Assembly: GCA_000403315.2 (NCBI GenBank)
Contig: KE159640.1
Coordinates: 10,790-74,789, forward strand
Reading direction: 5' to 3'
Source: Lachnospiraceae bacterium A2
GTDB lineage: Bacteria; Bacillota; Clostridia; Lachnospirales; Lachnospiraceae
DNA length: 64,000 nucleotides
Within the stretch, counting starts at the first letter, position 1. Every line of letters begins with the position of its first letter. Below are positions 34,040 through 42,626 of this stretch, one piece after another. Position numbers and translations under genes: made by a program. Under the pieces are notes generated by a model. That model worked only from the letters and a program-made list of their open reading frames with translations, was not told the origin of the DNA and made no database searches.

Positions 34040-34378
34040 CTATGTAAGTCTGCCGCAGTATGGACCGAACTCATGTATGATTGACAGAATGGTTTCCCTG
34101 TCCTCTGCCGCACATGAAACAGCGACTTTCTCCAAGCATTCCAGTTGTTCCTGCGAGAGCGTGTTCTGGTTTTTCCCAACGCCGTCCATAAGGAAGTAGC
34201 CGCCGTTATATCCCTGTTTTGAAATGACGGAAAGTTCCTCGCCTATGACTTCAAAATCCCTGCTGATTGACTTCCTGCCCACACAGTACCTGCCCATAAG
34301 CTCCGATACCGTCAGCTTCTTCCCCGACAGCAGCATACGCTCAATCTCCCTGCGCCGCCGGAATGCATGGTCTAACAT
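34040..34378 (-). CDS. DeoR-type HTH regulator (second of two paralogues)
   Basis: A 112-residue protein: HTH REIERMLLSGKKLTVSELMG and YCVGRKSISRDFEVIGEEL, wing SKQGYNGGYFLMDG, tail EQLECLEKVAVSC and ILSIIHEFGPY. It parallels the gene at 33598 in every segment. AAAGGGGGTGAG precedes the ATG at 34378. Genes of this type accompany replication modules of small mobilizable elements and may control copy or transfer; the function is inferred only from position. Confidence 0.72.
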   Translation of the reverse strand: MLDHAFRRRREIERMLLSGKKLTVSELMGRYCVGRKSISRDFEVIGEELSVISKQGYNGGYFLMDGVGKNQNTLSQEQLECLEKVAVSCAAEDRETILSIIHEFGPYCGRLT

Positions 34379-34745
34379 TTTCTCACCCCCTTTCTCCGCT
34401 GTTTCTGATGTTAATTGTAGATAAAGTAATATCCCCTCTATGGGGGCTTTCCTCAAAAAAATTTCTCTTTTTTTCCAATGCCCGGAAAGGCAAAAACCTT
34501 TTCCGGGAAGTAATAGCAAGCACTGCCTGTGTTCCCTCACAGGCTCCAATTTCCCCAACTTCCCCGGAGCGGAAACTTGAAAAAATTGGCTTGTAGGGGG
34601 CATATCCCCCTAACCCCCTTTGTGTCCAGAAAATCAAAAACCACCCTGCCGGAATCTTTGATTTTTTTGTACGAATGCCCCATATATGAGGGCATTTATT
34701 TTTGTAAAATCCCCTTAAAAATCTGATAAGGAGAAAGCATCAAAA
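34379..34745 (+). other. Candidate oriT and leader region upstream of mobC
   Basis: No gene. It holds three stems: CCCGGAAA/TTTCCGGG (34482-34508), TAGGGGG/CCCCCTA around a 5-base loop (about 34595-34613), and ATGCCC/GGGCAT (34675-34695) followed by TTATTTTT. The middle one resembles the hairpin in the candidate oriT at 5118-5135 and precedes mobC in the same way. The last is an attenuator-like terminator. Confidence 0.5.
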
Positions 34746-35087
34746 ATGGCAAACCGTGAGCGCAAAAATGAACTGAAAATATACCTAAGCGACAAGGAGC
34801 AATACATACTGGAACAGAAAGTAAAAATTTCCGGCATGAAAAGCAAATCTACTTTCCTGCGCTGTCTAATTCTGTACGGCTTTGTCTATGACATTGACTA
34901 CTCCGGTTTGCGGGAATACAATGCCACACTCGGAAAAATCAGCGGTAATCTGAACCAGATAGCAAAACGAATGAACGCAACGGGCAATGTGTATAAAGCC
35001 GACGTTGAGGAAGTGAAAAAACTGATGAAACAGGTGTGGGATACACAGAAAGCCATGCTTGCAAAACAACCATCTATGAAACAATAA
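34746..35087 (+). CDS. mobC: Mobilization protein MobC
   Basis: A 113-residue relaxosome protein: KIYLSDKEQYILEQKVKISG (ribbon-helix-helix start), STFLRCLILYG, and the signature ISGNLNQIAKRMN. AAGGAG precedes the ATG. A relaxase gene would normally follow and overlap it, but the next 130 bases are AT-rich and non-coding and then genes run the other way. The relaxase was lost, so this element cannot nick its own oriT. Confidence 0.85.
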   Translation: MANRERKNELKIYLSDKEQYILEQKVKISGMKSKSTFLRCLILYGFVYDIDYSGLREYNATLGKISGNLNQIAKRMNATGNVYKADVEEVKKLMKQVWDTQKAMLAKQPSMKQ

Positions 35088-35197
35088 ATTGTTTCTAAAT
35101 CCCTCCGAAAACAAAACATCTCCGTTCAAAATTTTTCCAAAAATCTGTAGAGGAAAATCACAGAAAAATCTAAAATTAGACAAATTTCGCACCATTA

Positions 35198-35246
35198 AAA
35201 AAGGTGTGCCACAGTGAAGTTTTATTCTTCATTGCAGTACACCTTG
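35198..35246 (-). terminator. Rho-independent terminator of the phosphoesterase operon
   Basis: On the minus strand AAGGTGT and ACACCTT, plus an inner TGAAG/CTTCA, form a stem followed by TTTTTT. It overlaps the last codons of the 32-residue frame at 35222. Confidence 0.7.
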
Positions 35247-35320
35247 ATGTGTAAAATCATCCGTAATTCTTTTGTTTTTCTTATTCTATAGAGCGATATT
35301 TTCAGTTTTCTTTTTCCCAT
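35222..35320 (-). CDS. Very small basic protein
   Basis: A 32-residue frame, rich in Lys and Arg (MGKRKLKISLYRIRKTKEL at the start), preceded by a full AGGAGG site seven bases from the ATG. It is not long enough to judge by composition. It lies 176 bases after the metallophosphoesterase on the same strand, and its 3 prime end forms part of the terminator stem. It may be a real small protein or a chance frame in a leader-like RNA. Confidence 0.4.
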   Translation of the reverse strand: MGKRKLKISLYRIRKTKELRMILHIKVYCNEE

Positions 35321-35496
35321 TATTTGCCTCCTGATTTAACTCATCCCATTTTAATTTTCCAAACAAAAACGGCTGCTTTGCTTTCCAAAGCCACCGCAAA
35401 ATTAAAGCAATAAAACATGGCTGCTGTACGACGGCTTTTTTTCTTTTGCCGTTGTGCGGCAGATCACTTTATCATTCAGTTTTCTACAAGCTGTTC

Positions 35497-36369
35497 TTAC
35501 AAGCCTGTATTAAGAAGTTCAATTACAATGACTTCCGGGCGGTTATTAAAGCGGATAGGAATAATGCTGTTACCCAATCCCCGGCTAACAATCATATTTG
35601 TACTGCCGTTTGTAAACAGCCCTGCGTCATACTTTGGAAATATCCCTTGATCGGGGGCAATCAGCCCGCCGATAAAGGGCAGACGGAATTGACCGCCGTG
35701 TGCGTGTCCGCTTAGAACCAAATCAATATTGCAATGTGCATAGCTCTCAAATAGTTCTGGTCGGTGTGAAAGTAGAATAGTGTAGCTGCTTTCATCATCA
35801 ACAAGGCTACTCAGCTTTGCGCTAACCATAGCCGGGGCTTCCCCGAACATATCACCTTTCAACGTGAAATTAGGGTCAGAAAGCCCGATAAGCGTTATCA
35901 TTCCTTTTTCGTGGTTTAATTGTATTGCTTCATCTTCAAGAACAATTACGCCAATCGCTTCAAGCCCCGTTTTGAGTTCGTCATACTGTGACAGGCTTGC
36001 TTCGTGGTTCCCTGTCACATAGTAGACAGGTGCAATATTAACCGCCACTTTTGCGAAATCAAAAGCCACGTCAATATCTGTATGTCCTGCGTCCACGAAA
36101 TCCCCGGTTATTACAATAATGTCCGGCTTGCTTTCTGATAGCAATTCCAGCAGCTTTTTATTGCCTTTCCCAAATTCTGCGTTGTGCAAGTCTGATACCT
36201 GCACTATCCGAAACCCGGAAAATGCAGGGGGAATACGGCTGCTTGAAATTTTTATGTTACTCACTGTCAACGCCGTATTTCCCCATATCGTCCAAATGAG
36301 CAGGGTAAAAAATATTACGATCATTACATATAACTTCACCAGTGCTTTTGGAATAGAATGTTTTCTCAT
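35497..36369 (-). CDS. Membrane-anchored metallophosphoesterase
   Basis: A 290-residue calcineurin-like phosphoesterase of the YkuE type, anchored by one N-terminal segment (residues 9-30) with the domain outside. Metal-binding motifs are VSDLHN, ITGDFVDAGH, VTGNHEA, LSHRPE and SGHAHGGQ, all intact. Relatives act on lipid-linked or nucleotide phosphates at the envelope; one role is undecaprenyl-pyrophosphate hydrolysis or lipid-A type turnover. Here a role in resistance to lipid II-binding peptides is inferred from the neighbouring kinase and LanFEG genes and the shared promoter motif. Confidence 0.88.
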   Translation of the reverse strand: MRKHSIPKALVKLYVMIVIFFTLLIWTIWGNTALTVSNIKISSSRIPPAFSGFRIVQVSDLHNAEFGKGNKKLLELLSESKPDIIVITGDFVDAGHTDIDVAFDFAKVAVNIAPVYYVTGNHEASLSQYDELKTGLEAIGVIVLEDEAIQLNHEKGMITLIGLSDPNFTLKGDMFGEAPAMVSAKLSSLVDDESSYTILLSHRPELFESYAHCNIDLVLSGHAHGGQFRLPFIGGLIAPDQGIFPKYDAGLFTNGSTNMIVSRGLGNSIIPIRFNNRPEVIVIELLNTGL

Positions 36370-36514
36370 GTTTCCTCGCTTCCTATTTGTTTAGTTTGAT
36401 TTACCCGCCACAATATGAACATAGCAAGAATCAGATAAAAAGTGTTTTTTTATTGCCGTCATGTGGCAGATTGGATTTCTATTGTTTATTTATATGCTAA
36501 CTGCTAATTTTGTG

Positions 36515-36527
36515 GATTTCATAAAGA
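36515..36527 (-). promoter_or_regulatory. Shared regulator-site candidate upstream of the phosphoesterase
   Basis: TCTTTATGAAATC on the minus strand, 146 bases upstream of the phosphoesterase start. The identical 13-mer in the same orientation lies at 41199-41211 upstream of the ABC transporter operon. A candidate site for the response regulator encoded between them. Confidence 0.55.
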
Positions 36528-36563
36528 TTTGAAAAAAGGACGGCTCGCAAGCCGTCCATAATG

Positions 36564-37919
36564 TCAATATGGAATTTTGATTATAACCTGTGCGCCGCCA
36601 GTCTTTTCAGAGTTGCTTAAAATAAGCTGTCCGCCATGTTTGGCTATTATGGAGTCTGCTACATAAAGACCTATTCCATAATGCGATTTGGAATGTCTGC
36701 TTTGTTCGTCCATATAAAATTGTTCAGTCGCATGTTTTAACGCTTCGGGAGAAAAACCACTTCCCATATCAGTGATAGAGCATAGGATTGAATTATCTTT
36801 TTCATATACTTCAAAGAAAACTGTTTTTCCTGCTGGTGTATATTCTATTGCATTTGAAAAAACATTTGCAAAAACTCTTATCAGTTGTTCACTGTCTGCA
36901 AAGATATATTCCCGATCAACATTCTCCCTCCATTCCAAATAGATATTTTTTACAGCGCACAAACCTTTTGCCTGTGTACGGATTTCCTGCAATAAGGAAG
37001 ATAATTTTACATTTTTACGGTGAAAAGGAAAATTCTCTTTTGCTTTTGTCATGTCAATTAGCGTTTCAATATAGTCCTGCATTTGAACAACACTGCCCTC
37101 GATATAGTCCGCACATTCTTTCTGATTATCGGCAAGTATCGTGTCATACAGCAGCTCCGTATTTCCACGGATAATAGTCAGTGGTGTTTTCAAATCATGT
37201 GCCAAAGCTGAAATCTGCTCCTGCCTTAATTTATCCGCTTGCCATTGCTCGGCAAGCGAATTTTTTAGTGCCTGTTTCAAGTGTTCCAATGCGGATAAGG
37301 CGCGGTCTACTTCAAATATGCCACTACTTTCAATCTTAAAATCCAAATCCTGCTTCTCAATTTTCTGGGTTACGATAAGCAGTTTGTCAATTTTCCTGCC
37401 CGTATATTTCCCAAACCAATGAGAAACAAGGAATAGCAAAACGACAATCTCAATTATTATCAGCCCGACAAGCAGAAGATCGGATGCCGGGCAAATACGT
37501 CGAAGTGTAGTATTGTTGAATTGCGAAGTTAAACGGTAGCGCAAAAGAACGACATCATCCACACGCTCAATAACCCGAACACGGTATGGGGGAATTATAT
37601 TCTTTCCATTTGTAGTAGCTTCTTCCCAAAAGGTGTTGGCTGTATCTTCTGATAAAGAGCCGTACTGGAACACGCCTGCGGGGGTATAAACGCCATAATC
37701 ACAAAAGTTTGGAATGTCGGCTGTATCAAAAAATTTACTTGTCTGTATTTCTTCTGCTGCGTCAGCAATCCTATCCTCAATATTCATAACAGGAATAATG
37801 ACCTCTGTATTTATACAAAACATATATAGACCAACATTGATAGCGATAATGAAAAGAATACCACCGGCAACAGTGAATATATACCGCATGAAGATAGAAC
37901 GCAGTTTTTTTACTCCCAT
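36564..37919 (-). CDS. Sensor histidine kinase
   Basis: A 451-residue kinase with two membrane segments (residues 13-33 and about 145-167), enclosing an extracellular sensor of about 110 residues, then a HAMP-like region. The H-box is ISALAHDLKTPLTIIRGN. ATP-binding motifs are FANVFSNAIEY, ITDMGSGFS and HYGIGLYVADSI. It overlaps the response regulator by 10 bases. Kinases of this kind (CprK, SpaK, NsrK) detect lantibiotics; the adjacent LanFEG transporter supports that role here. Confidence 0.88.
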   Translation of the reverse strand: MGVKKLRSIFMRYIFTVAGGILFIIAINVGLYMFCINTEVIIPVMNIEDRIADAAEEIQTSKFFDTADIPNFCDYGVYTPAGVFQYGSLSEDTANTFWEEATTNGKNIIPPYRVRVIERVDDVVLLRYRLTSQFNNTTLRRICPASDLLLVGLIIIEIVVLLFLVSHWFGKYTGRKIDKLLIVTQKIEKQDLDFKIESSGIFEVDRALSALEHLKQALKNSLAEQWQADKLRQEQISALAHDLKTPLTIIRGNTELLYDTILADNQKECADYIEGSVVQMQDYIETLIDMTKAKENFPFHRKNVKLSSLLQEIRTQAKGLCAVKNIYLEWRENVDREYIFADSEQLIRVFANVFSNAIEYTPAGKTVFFEVYEKDNSILCSITDMGSGFSPEALKHATEQFYMDEQSRHSKSHYGIGLYVADSIIAKHGGQLILSNSEKTGGAQVIIKIPY

Positions 37920-38569
37920 TTATAACCCACCCCCCAAACCGTTTCAATAGGGGATAATTTGACAGCCGCTAACTTACTGCGGATATTTTTTACATGAGTG
38001 GCTATCACACTATCGTCACTTTCTCCCTCAAAACCAAAAACAGCTTCATAAATCTGCTCTTTTGAAAAAACCTGTCCCCGGTGCAAAGCCAGATATTCAC
38101 ATATTTCATACTCACTTTTGGTTAGAGGGAGTTTATTCCCATTGACTTCCGTTTCCTTTGCGTTGATGTGAAAGATAATGCCCGAAATGGATATGGCATA
38201 TTTCTTTTCTCGGTTATCTCTGCGTAAATGTGCATTTACACGGGCAAGCAATTCATTTGTACCAAAAGGCTTTGTGATGTAATCGTCGCCGCCAATTCCC
38301 AAACCACGAACAATATCACTTTCCTGTGTTTTTGCAGTCAAGAAAATAATAGGGCAATCCACAAGGGAACGGATTTGATTGCATAATTCAAAACCGTCCA
38401 TATCCGGCATCATAATATCCAGCAAAATCAAATCATATCGTCTGAAATCTATATCAAGAACGGCTTTTGCATTTGCTTGAAGTGTTACGGTATGGGCGTC
38501 TTTTTCGAGAATGCGTTTTATCAGTTGAAGCATTGCGTTTTCATCATCAACAACTAATATATTCGCCAT
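37910..38569 (-). CDS. Response regulator, OmpR family
   Basis: A 219-residue regulator with receiver motifs VVDDENA, phosphoacceptor in LILLDIMMPD and Lys in FLTAK, and a winged-helix domain ending ETVWGVGYKWE. It is coupled to the kinase gene. It likely activates the LanFEG operon and the phosphoesterase, whose promoters share a 13-bp motif. The architecture matches CprR/NsrR type regulators of nisin and cationic peptide resistance. Confidence 0.9.
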   Translation of the reverse strand: MANILVVDDENAMLQLIKRILEKDAHTVTLQANAKAVLDIDFRRYDLILLDIMMPDMDGFELCNQIRSLVDCPIIFLTAKTQESDIVRGLGIGGDDYITKPFGTNELLARVNAHLRRDNREKKYAISISGIIFHINAKETEVNGNKLPLTKSEYEICEYLALHRGQVFSKEQIYEAVFGFEGESDDSVIATHVKNIRSKLAAVKLSPIETVWGVGYKWE

Positions 38570-38583
38570 ATCAATCCCTCCTG

Positions 38584-38949
38584 TCAGACTTCATTTACGG
38601 TCGCCCCAAAAGGCATAAGGGCGAGTTTTGCAATCTTAAAGCATTGCATACCAAACGGTATGCCGATAATTGTACAGCATAGCAGTGTTCCATTTATGCA
38701 CGCTGTTATGGCAAGCGGAATACCACTGATTATAAGCCATACAAGGTTTGCCAAAGTTAAAATTGCATTACCGCCATACTGAATTTCTTTTCCAAACGGG
38801 AAAAAGGTAAGAGCAGTAAATTTGAAACATTGCCGCCCAATCGGTATTCCAATAATGGTTATGCACCAAAAAATGCCCGATATTGTCCATGCCAAGCCCT
38901 GCCATAATCCTCCGCACAGGAACCATATCACGTTTCCCAAACAACCCAT
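38584..38949 (-). CDS. YccF-family membrane protein
   Basis: A 121-residue protein of the YccF family, two repeats of a hydrophobic unit: GNVIWFLCGGLWQGL with IIGIPIGRQCFKF, and ANLVWLIISG with IIGIPFGMQCFKI. Four membrane segments are likely. The family has no known activity. It sits between the second permease and the regulator on the same strand, 14 bases from each, so it is in the operon and may help the transporter or envelope stress response. Confidence 0.85.
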   Translation of the reverse strand: MGCLGNVIWFLCGGLWQGLAWTISGIFWCITIIGIPIGRQCFKFTALTFFPFGKEIQYGGNAILTLANLVWLIISGIPLAITACINGTLLCCTIIGIPFGMQCFKIAKLALMPFGATVNEV

Positions 38950-38963
38950 ATTATATCATCTCC

Positions 38964-39716
38964 TCACTCATTTGTACACTTTCCCTCGTACCGCAAAAAC
39001 CACACGAACAAAATTACAATAAATAAAACCGTCATACCCGCGCACATACTTATCCCGAATTTAAGTTCTGCACTAACAGCAGTTGAATCCTGCAAGGCAA
39101 ATTGAAGTGCGAAATCACTAAGACGTATTCCAAAGCCGTATGGCAGCACAAACCACAAGCCTGTACCTAAGCCCGTTTGGAGCAATGCAGCTAATAAACT
39201 GCCAATAGCTCCCATTCCTATGCAGACCGTTCTTCCAAACCGAAATGCCAAAATAATAGAAAGAGCATATAGCAGTATATTACTGCTCCACAAGGTCAAA
39301 GCCGGTAATACAAGGAATGATGTCGGCAAAAGCAATTTTATTCCTGTCGCCGGAAGTAACAAAGCAAATAGAAATATGCTCAATAATACCGCAAGCAATC
39401 CGGCGGCAATCAGTAACAAGAATTTAGACAAAATGGCTTTCGTTTTGGAACGCAACACTAAAATATTCTGATAATGCCCCGCCCGGTTTTCCTGTCCTGC
39501 GATAATCTCACAAACGATACTAATAACAAAAGGATATGCGATTGCGAAAAGCTGAAAGAATACCGCAATTTTGTTTATATCGTTTACAGCCGCAAATGTC
39601 GCATACAGTAAAACAAGTGCTACTCCCAGAAATGGGAATAAAACATGTACCCAAAAGAACGAAGAATTGCGCAACTTGTAAAAATCGCTTTTTAGATAAT
39701 GATATAACTCAATCAT
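38964..39716 (-). CDS. Lantibiotic-immunity ABC permease, LanG/MutG type
   Basis: A 250-residue permease with six membrane segments (for example FPFLGVALVLLYATFA, LLLIAAGLLAVLLSIFLFA and FGISMCAGMTVLFIVILFV). The N-terminus ELYHYLKSDFYKLRNSSFFW and motif EIIAGQENRAGHYQNIL are typical of LanG-type immunity permeases. It overlaps the preceding permease by 8 bases. With LanE-like and LanF-like proteins it would expel lantibiotics from the membrane. Confidence 0.85.
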   Translation of the reverse strand: MIELYHYLKSDFYKLRNSSFFWVHVLFPFLGVALVLLYATFAAVNDINKIAVFFQLFAIAYPFVISIVCEIIAGQENRAGHYQNILVLRSKTKAILSKFLLLIAAGLLAVLLSIFLFALLLPATGIKLLLPTSFLVLPALTLWSSNILLYALSIILAFRFGRTVCIGMGAIGSLLAALLQTGLGTGLWFVLPYGFGIRLSDFALQFALQDSTAVSAELKFGISMCAGMTVLFIVILFVWFLRYEGKCTNE

Positions 39717-40437
39717 GTGTTCTGTCTCCTTTAGTGAAGAGCCATGCTGTAAGCAAAAAACACAGTACCGCCAAAATCAAGCTAAGCAAAACGGCAGGAA
39801 TGATTGTTCCAGTATTCAGCAGAAAAGAACCATTTTCAATAGGAATACCGTTAGGGTGCATTTTGAAAAAGGGGCATACAATGCGTGCTGGAATGGCAAA
39901 TGGATTGAGATAAAACAAATCACTTTCTGCTCCAATCGTGGATAAAATGTTGCAGCTAAAGGAAATTAGTACAGCAGTAAGATAATTTGTTTTTTTCGCA
40001 AGCAACATAATAAGCGGAAGCTGCCAAACGTAAACAAGAAACAATAACATACAGCCCCAAAAACCATTAAGCGGGTCAATGTTCATCACGGTAAAAACAC
40101 CAAAAAGCGTACAGCCACCCCACATTACAAAATTGGTTAATAAAAGCAGCACAGCAACCGCAAACAGCTTGCCAATCCAGATTTTCTTCATGTCAACAGA
40201 TAAACAGAAAACATTCTGATACTGTGTGCGTTTTTCACAACTGATAAAGCTGGCACACCAAATAGCAATCGTAATCGGCAGTATCAAAATATACCACCAA
40301 TTATAGGCTGTAAACTGAACAAATTTTCCACTCAAGATGTATCCTAAACTCAAAGTAACGATAGGAGCCGCAACAAATAGCTTTAATGCAAATGTATGAC
40401 GTACTTTTAATAATTCAGAATGTATAAGATGAAACAT
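39709..40437 (-). CDS. Lantibiotic-immunity ABC permease, LanE/MutE type
   Basis: A 242-residue permease with six membrane segments. It starts LIHSELLKVRHTFALKLFVA and has the family motif SCEKRTQYQNVFCLSVD after the second segment. Segments such as LFAVAVLLLLTNFVMW and AVLLSLILAVLCFLLTAWLF follow. It shares one base with the ATPase stop, and it overlaps the LanG-like gene, so all three are coupled. It resembles CprB-, SpaE- and EpiE-type proteins. Confidence 0.85.
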   Translation of the reverse strand: MFHLIHSELLKVRHTFALKLFVAAPIVTLSLGYILSGKFVQFTAYNWWYILILPITIAIWCASFISCEKRTQYQNVFCLSVDMKKIWIGKLFAVAVLLLLTNFVMWGGCTLFGVFTVMNIDPLNGFWGCMLLFLVYVWQLPLIMLLAKKTNYLTAVLISFSCNILSTIGAESDLFYLNPFAIPARIVCPFFKMHPNGIPIENGSFLLNTGTIIPAVLLSLILAVLCFLLTAWLFTKGDRTHD

Positions 40438-41153
40438 TATTTTTCCCCCTTTTCGTTATTAGCAGCTACAACACGCATAAAAATTTCTTCTAAACTTGCG
40501 CCTTTGTTTATTTTGCTTTCATAGCCCAGCTTCCCGGCAGAAATAATTCCAATGTGATCCGCAATCTGTTCTACTTCGGATAAAATGTGGCTGGATAAAA
40601 TTACTGTAATTCCATGCGCCGGGAAAGAACAGATAAGTTCCCGTAATTCTTGAATACCAATAGGGTCTAACCCGTTTGTCGGTTCATCTAAAATCAACAA
40701 TTTAGGTGATGATAACAACGCAAGCGCAATGCCAAGCCGCTGTTTCATTCCCAAAGAAAAATGTCCCGATTTCTTTTTTCGAGTGTCTGTAAGGTCAACA
40801 ATCCGTAAGACTTCCTCAATGCGGGCATCGGGAAGTCCGAGCGCAAGGGTTCGCACTTTCAGATTTTCGTATGCGGTCAGATTTTCGTATAGGGGCGGCA
40901 TTTCAATCAATGCGCCAATAGATTGTAAATCGCTACGGTTCCATGCGTGACCGTCAAACTCAATTTCTCCCGATGTAGGGCGCAAAATGCCAGTGAGCAT
41001 TTTAAGAATGGTAGATTTGCCTGCTCCATTCGGTCCCAGCAATCCGTAGACAGAATTTCTCTGAATGTTCAAAGATACATTGTTTACTGCTGTCTGCCCT
41101 TTGAAATTTTTACAGAGGTTTGTTGTTTTCAAAATCATATCCATAATCATCAT
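40437..41153 (-). CDS. Lantibiotic-immunity ABC ATPase, LanF type
   Basis: A 238-residue ATPase: Walker A LLGPNGAGKSTIL, Q-loop IEMPPLYENLT (the E-loop variant typical of lantibiotic and BcrA-type exporters), signature HFSLGMKQRLG, Walker B LLILDEPTNGLDP, H loop SSHIL. AAAGGA lies just upstream; the ATG at 41144 is an equally good start. It is the first gene of the minus-strand operon that runs to the histidine kinase, and its leader carries the 13-bp shared motif. Confidence 0.9.
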   Translation of the reverse strand: MMIMDMILKTTNLCKNFKGQTAVNNVSLNIQRNSVYGLLGPNGAGKSTILKMLTGILRPTSGEIEFDGHAWNRSDLQSIGALIEMPPLYENLTAYENLKVRTLALGLPDARIEEVLRIVDLTDTRKKKSGHFSLGMKQRLGIALALLSSPKLLILDEPTNGLDPIGIQELRELICSFPAHGITVILSSHILSEVEQIADHIGIISAGKLGYESKINKGASLEEIFMRVVAANNEKGEK

Positions 41154-41198
41154 GTCCTTTCATTTAATTCTATCAATAGCATAGAGGATATTTTTGAA

Positions 41199-41211
41199 GA
41201 TTTCATAAAGA
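41199..41211 (-). promoter_or_regulatory. Shared regulator-site candidate upstream of the LanFEG operon
   Basis: TCTTTATGAAATC on the minus strand, 46 bases upstream of the ATPase ATG, identical to 36515-36527. The position fits an operator or -35 overlapping activator site of the OmpR-family regulator. Confidence 0.55.
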
Positions 41212-41344
41212 AAGTGGATTCTTGTTTATTTCTTATTAATATGAATAACAATCTCTCCAACCAATAACACTTTGCCAAACAACACTCCAATTTACTTTTT
41301 TCGGAATAACCAAAACCTCCATTTACTTTTCCATAACCATATGA

Positions 41345-41424
41345 TTACATAACAGGGTTTCCCACAGTTCCATGAACGCAGCCAGTTATACGACATTTCC
41401 ACAATGCCTGCGCCTACGGAATCC
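41345..41424 (-). repeat. Diverged, inverted single-arm copy of the 9360 palindrome
   Basis: Read on the minus strand, GGATTCCGTAGGCGCAGGCA and the following 50 bases align with 9343-9420, sharing GTGGAAATGT, GTATAACTGGCTG and ATGGAA-TGTGGG blocks. The second arm is absent. This shows the unit is a dispersed repeat. Confidence 0.6.
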
Positions 41425-41459
41425 ATCTCTTTATCCATTTCTTTTATAAAAACATTCTT

Positions 41460-41828
41460 TTACAGGTCTATCCCTGCTCTCTCTGCGAAATCAGCTTTTC
41501 GTCCGATAAGTATCGACTGTTTTTCTTCTGGTAGACTCTCAAATACACCCTTGTACCCCTTTTCCAATAAAGGAGTGCCTTTCGCCATAAGATACAGCTT
41601 CATGTCAAGCCATTCCTGCCACAATCCCTCAAATAATGCCCTGCTGTCTGTATAAGTTTCATCTTCCTCAAAACCCTGCGGCGGCATATAGTATTTCAGC
41701 ATCACAAAACCGTATCTGCCGACATCAACCACTACAATGTCCGCCATTTCGTACAGCTCCGTAAACGCTTCAGCCACCTTTTTGCATTTTGCCCGTTCTC
41801 CCTCTGTGATATAAACCTGTTTTTCCAT
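41460..41828 (-). CDS. Unrecognised small cytosolic protein
   Basis: A 122-residue acidic protein with no family I can name. It starts MEKQVYITEGERAKCKKVAE, has a hydrophobic strand IVVVDVGRYGFVMLKYY, and then PPQGFEEDETYTDSRALFEG and a helical tail. A GAGG site lies 9 bases upstream. It stands alone between the resistance operon and the virD4 tail. It might be a decayed cargo or housekeeping-like protein of the host element; no function can be given. Confidence 0.5.
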   Translation of the reverse strand: MEKQVYITEGERAKCKKVAEAFTELYEMADIVVVDVGRYGFVMLKYYMPPQGFEEDETYTDSRALFEGLWQEWLDMKLYLMAKGTPLLEKGYKGVFESLPEEKQSILIGRKADFAERAGIDL

Positions 41829-42256
41829 ATTGATTTACCTCGTTTCTTCTAAGATTTTACCATGTCTACTTTATGAGGGCTATCTACATACACCAGATTT
41901 TCACCTTGCTTATTCTTCCCATTTTTCACTTTACTCACAATTCACACCTGTTACTGCTGTTGTAAAAAATGCCATGTTTCTACCTCTTTCTTTCTCATTA
42001 AATTGTTTTGTCTGGTTTCTGAAAGAGTTTTTTCGTGTAAAATGCCCTGCCTTATGGTAAGATAAAGACAGGGCAATCCTTTAGGAAGAACCCTGCGGGC
42101 ATCCGGCATATTCAGTTTGGCGATTGGCTATGCCGGACGCTTTGTTTTGTCCTTTCCCAAGCACATTCAAAACTCCGTTTCACTTCTGGACTTTTTGTCC
42201 AAAAGTCCTGTGACTGGTTTACAAGTTCCCTATTCAGTTTTTTCCATATTCAGTTG
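41829..42256. other. Intergenic region downstream of virD4
   Basis: No gene. It has stems TGCCCTG/CAGGGCA (42043-42075) and CCGGCATA/TATGCCGG (42103-42136), and the repeated TATTCAGTTT motif (42108, 42226) ending in TCCATATTCAGTTGTCA at 42243. The usual Maff2 and VirB-type genes expected after virD4 are absent. Confidence 0.5.
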
Positions 42257-42505
42257 TCATGCTTCAATCACGCCTGCATCCTCCACCTCATCAACGGTGT
42301 CATTGTCCCTGACTCTTGCTTTACACAGGTTCTTTACATATTTTTCGATGTCTAAGGCGTTCTTGTCGTCAAAATCGGACAGAAGCCGGTACTGCTTGTG
42401 CTTCGTGATGTCAAACTTATTGGAGAAGAATGGTCTAACCCCTCTAAGCTGCATGATGCACTTCCCTCCGTCCATGACCGCAATCTCATCTTGGCTCATA
42501 AGCTC
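42257..42505 (-). pseudogene. virD4: virD4 fragment 5 (C-terminus)
   Basis: 83 codons: ELMSQDEIAVMDGGKCIMQL, then RGVRPFFSNKFDITKHKQYR and a tail ending VEDAGVIEA. This is the C-terminus of the coupling protein whose other parts lie at 53452-62311. It begins exactly where the mobilizable element ends, in the same frame. In isolation it has no start and follows a stop in the element DNA. Confidence 0.85.
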
Positions 42506-42561
42506 TTTGCCACATTGTCAAGTGAAGAATTCATTCTTTTTGGCTTTTCGTGTATAGAATC

Positions 42562-42590
42562 TTGTAGACACCCTATAAATGTGCTAAACT
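42562..42590 (+). promoter_or_regulatory. Promoter of the IME cargo cluster
   Basis: TTGTAG (42562-42567) and TAAACT (42585-42590) with 17-base spacing, 37 bases before the first small gene. Confidence 0.55.
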
Positions 42591-42626
42591 AAACTCAGCA
42601 ACAATCGAAATTTGGAGGAAACCTAT

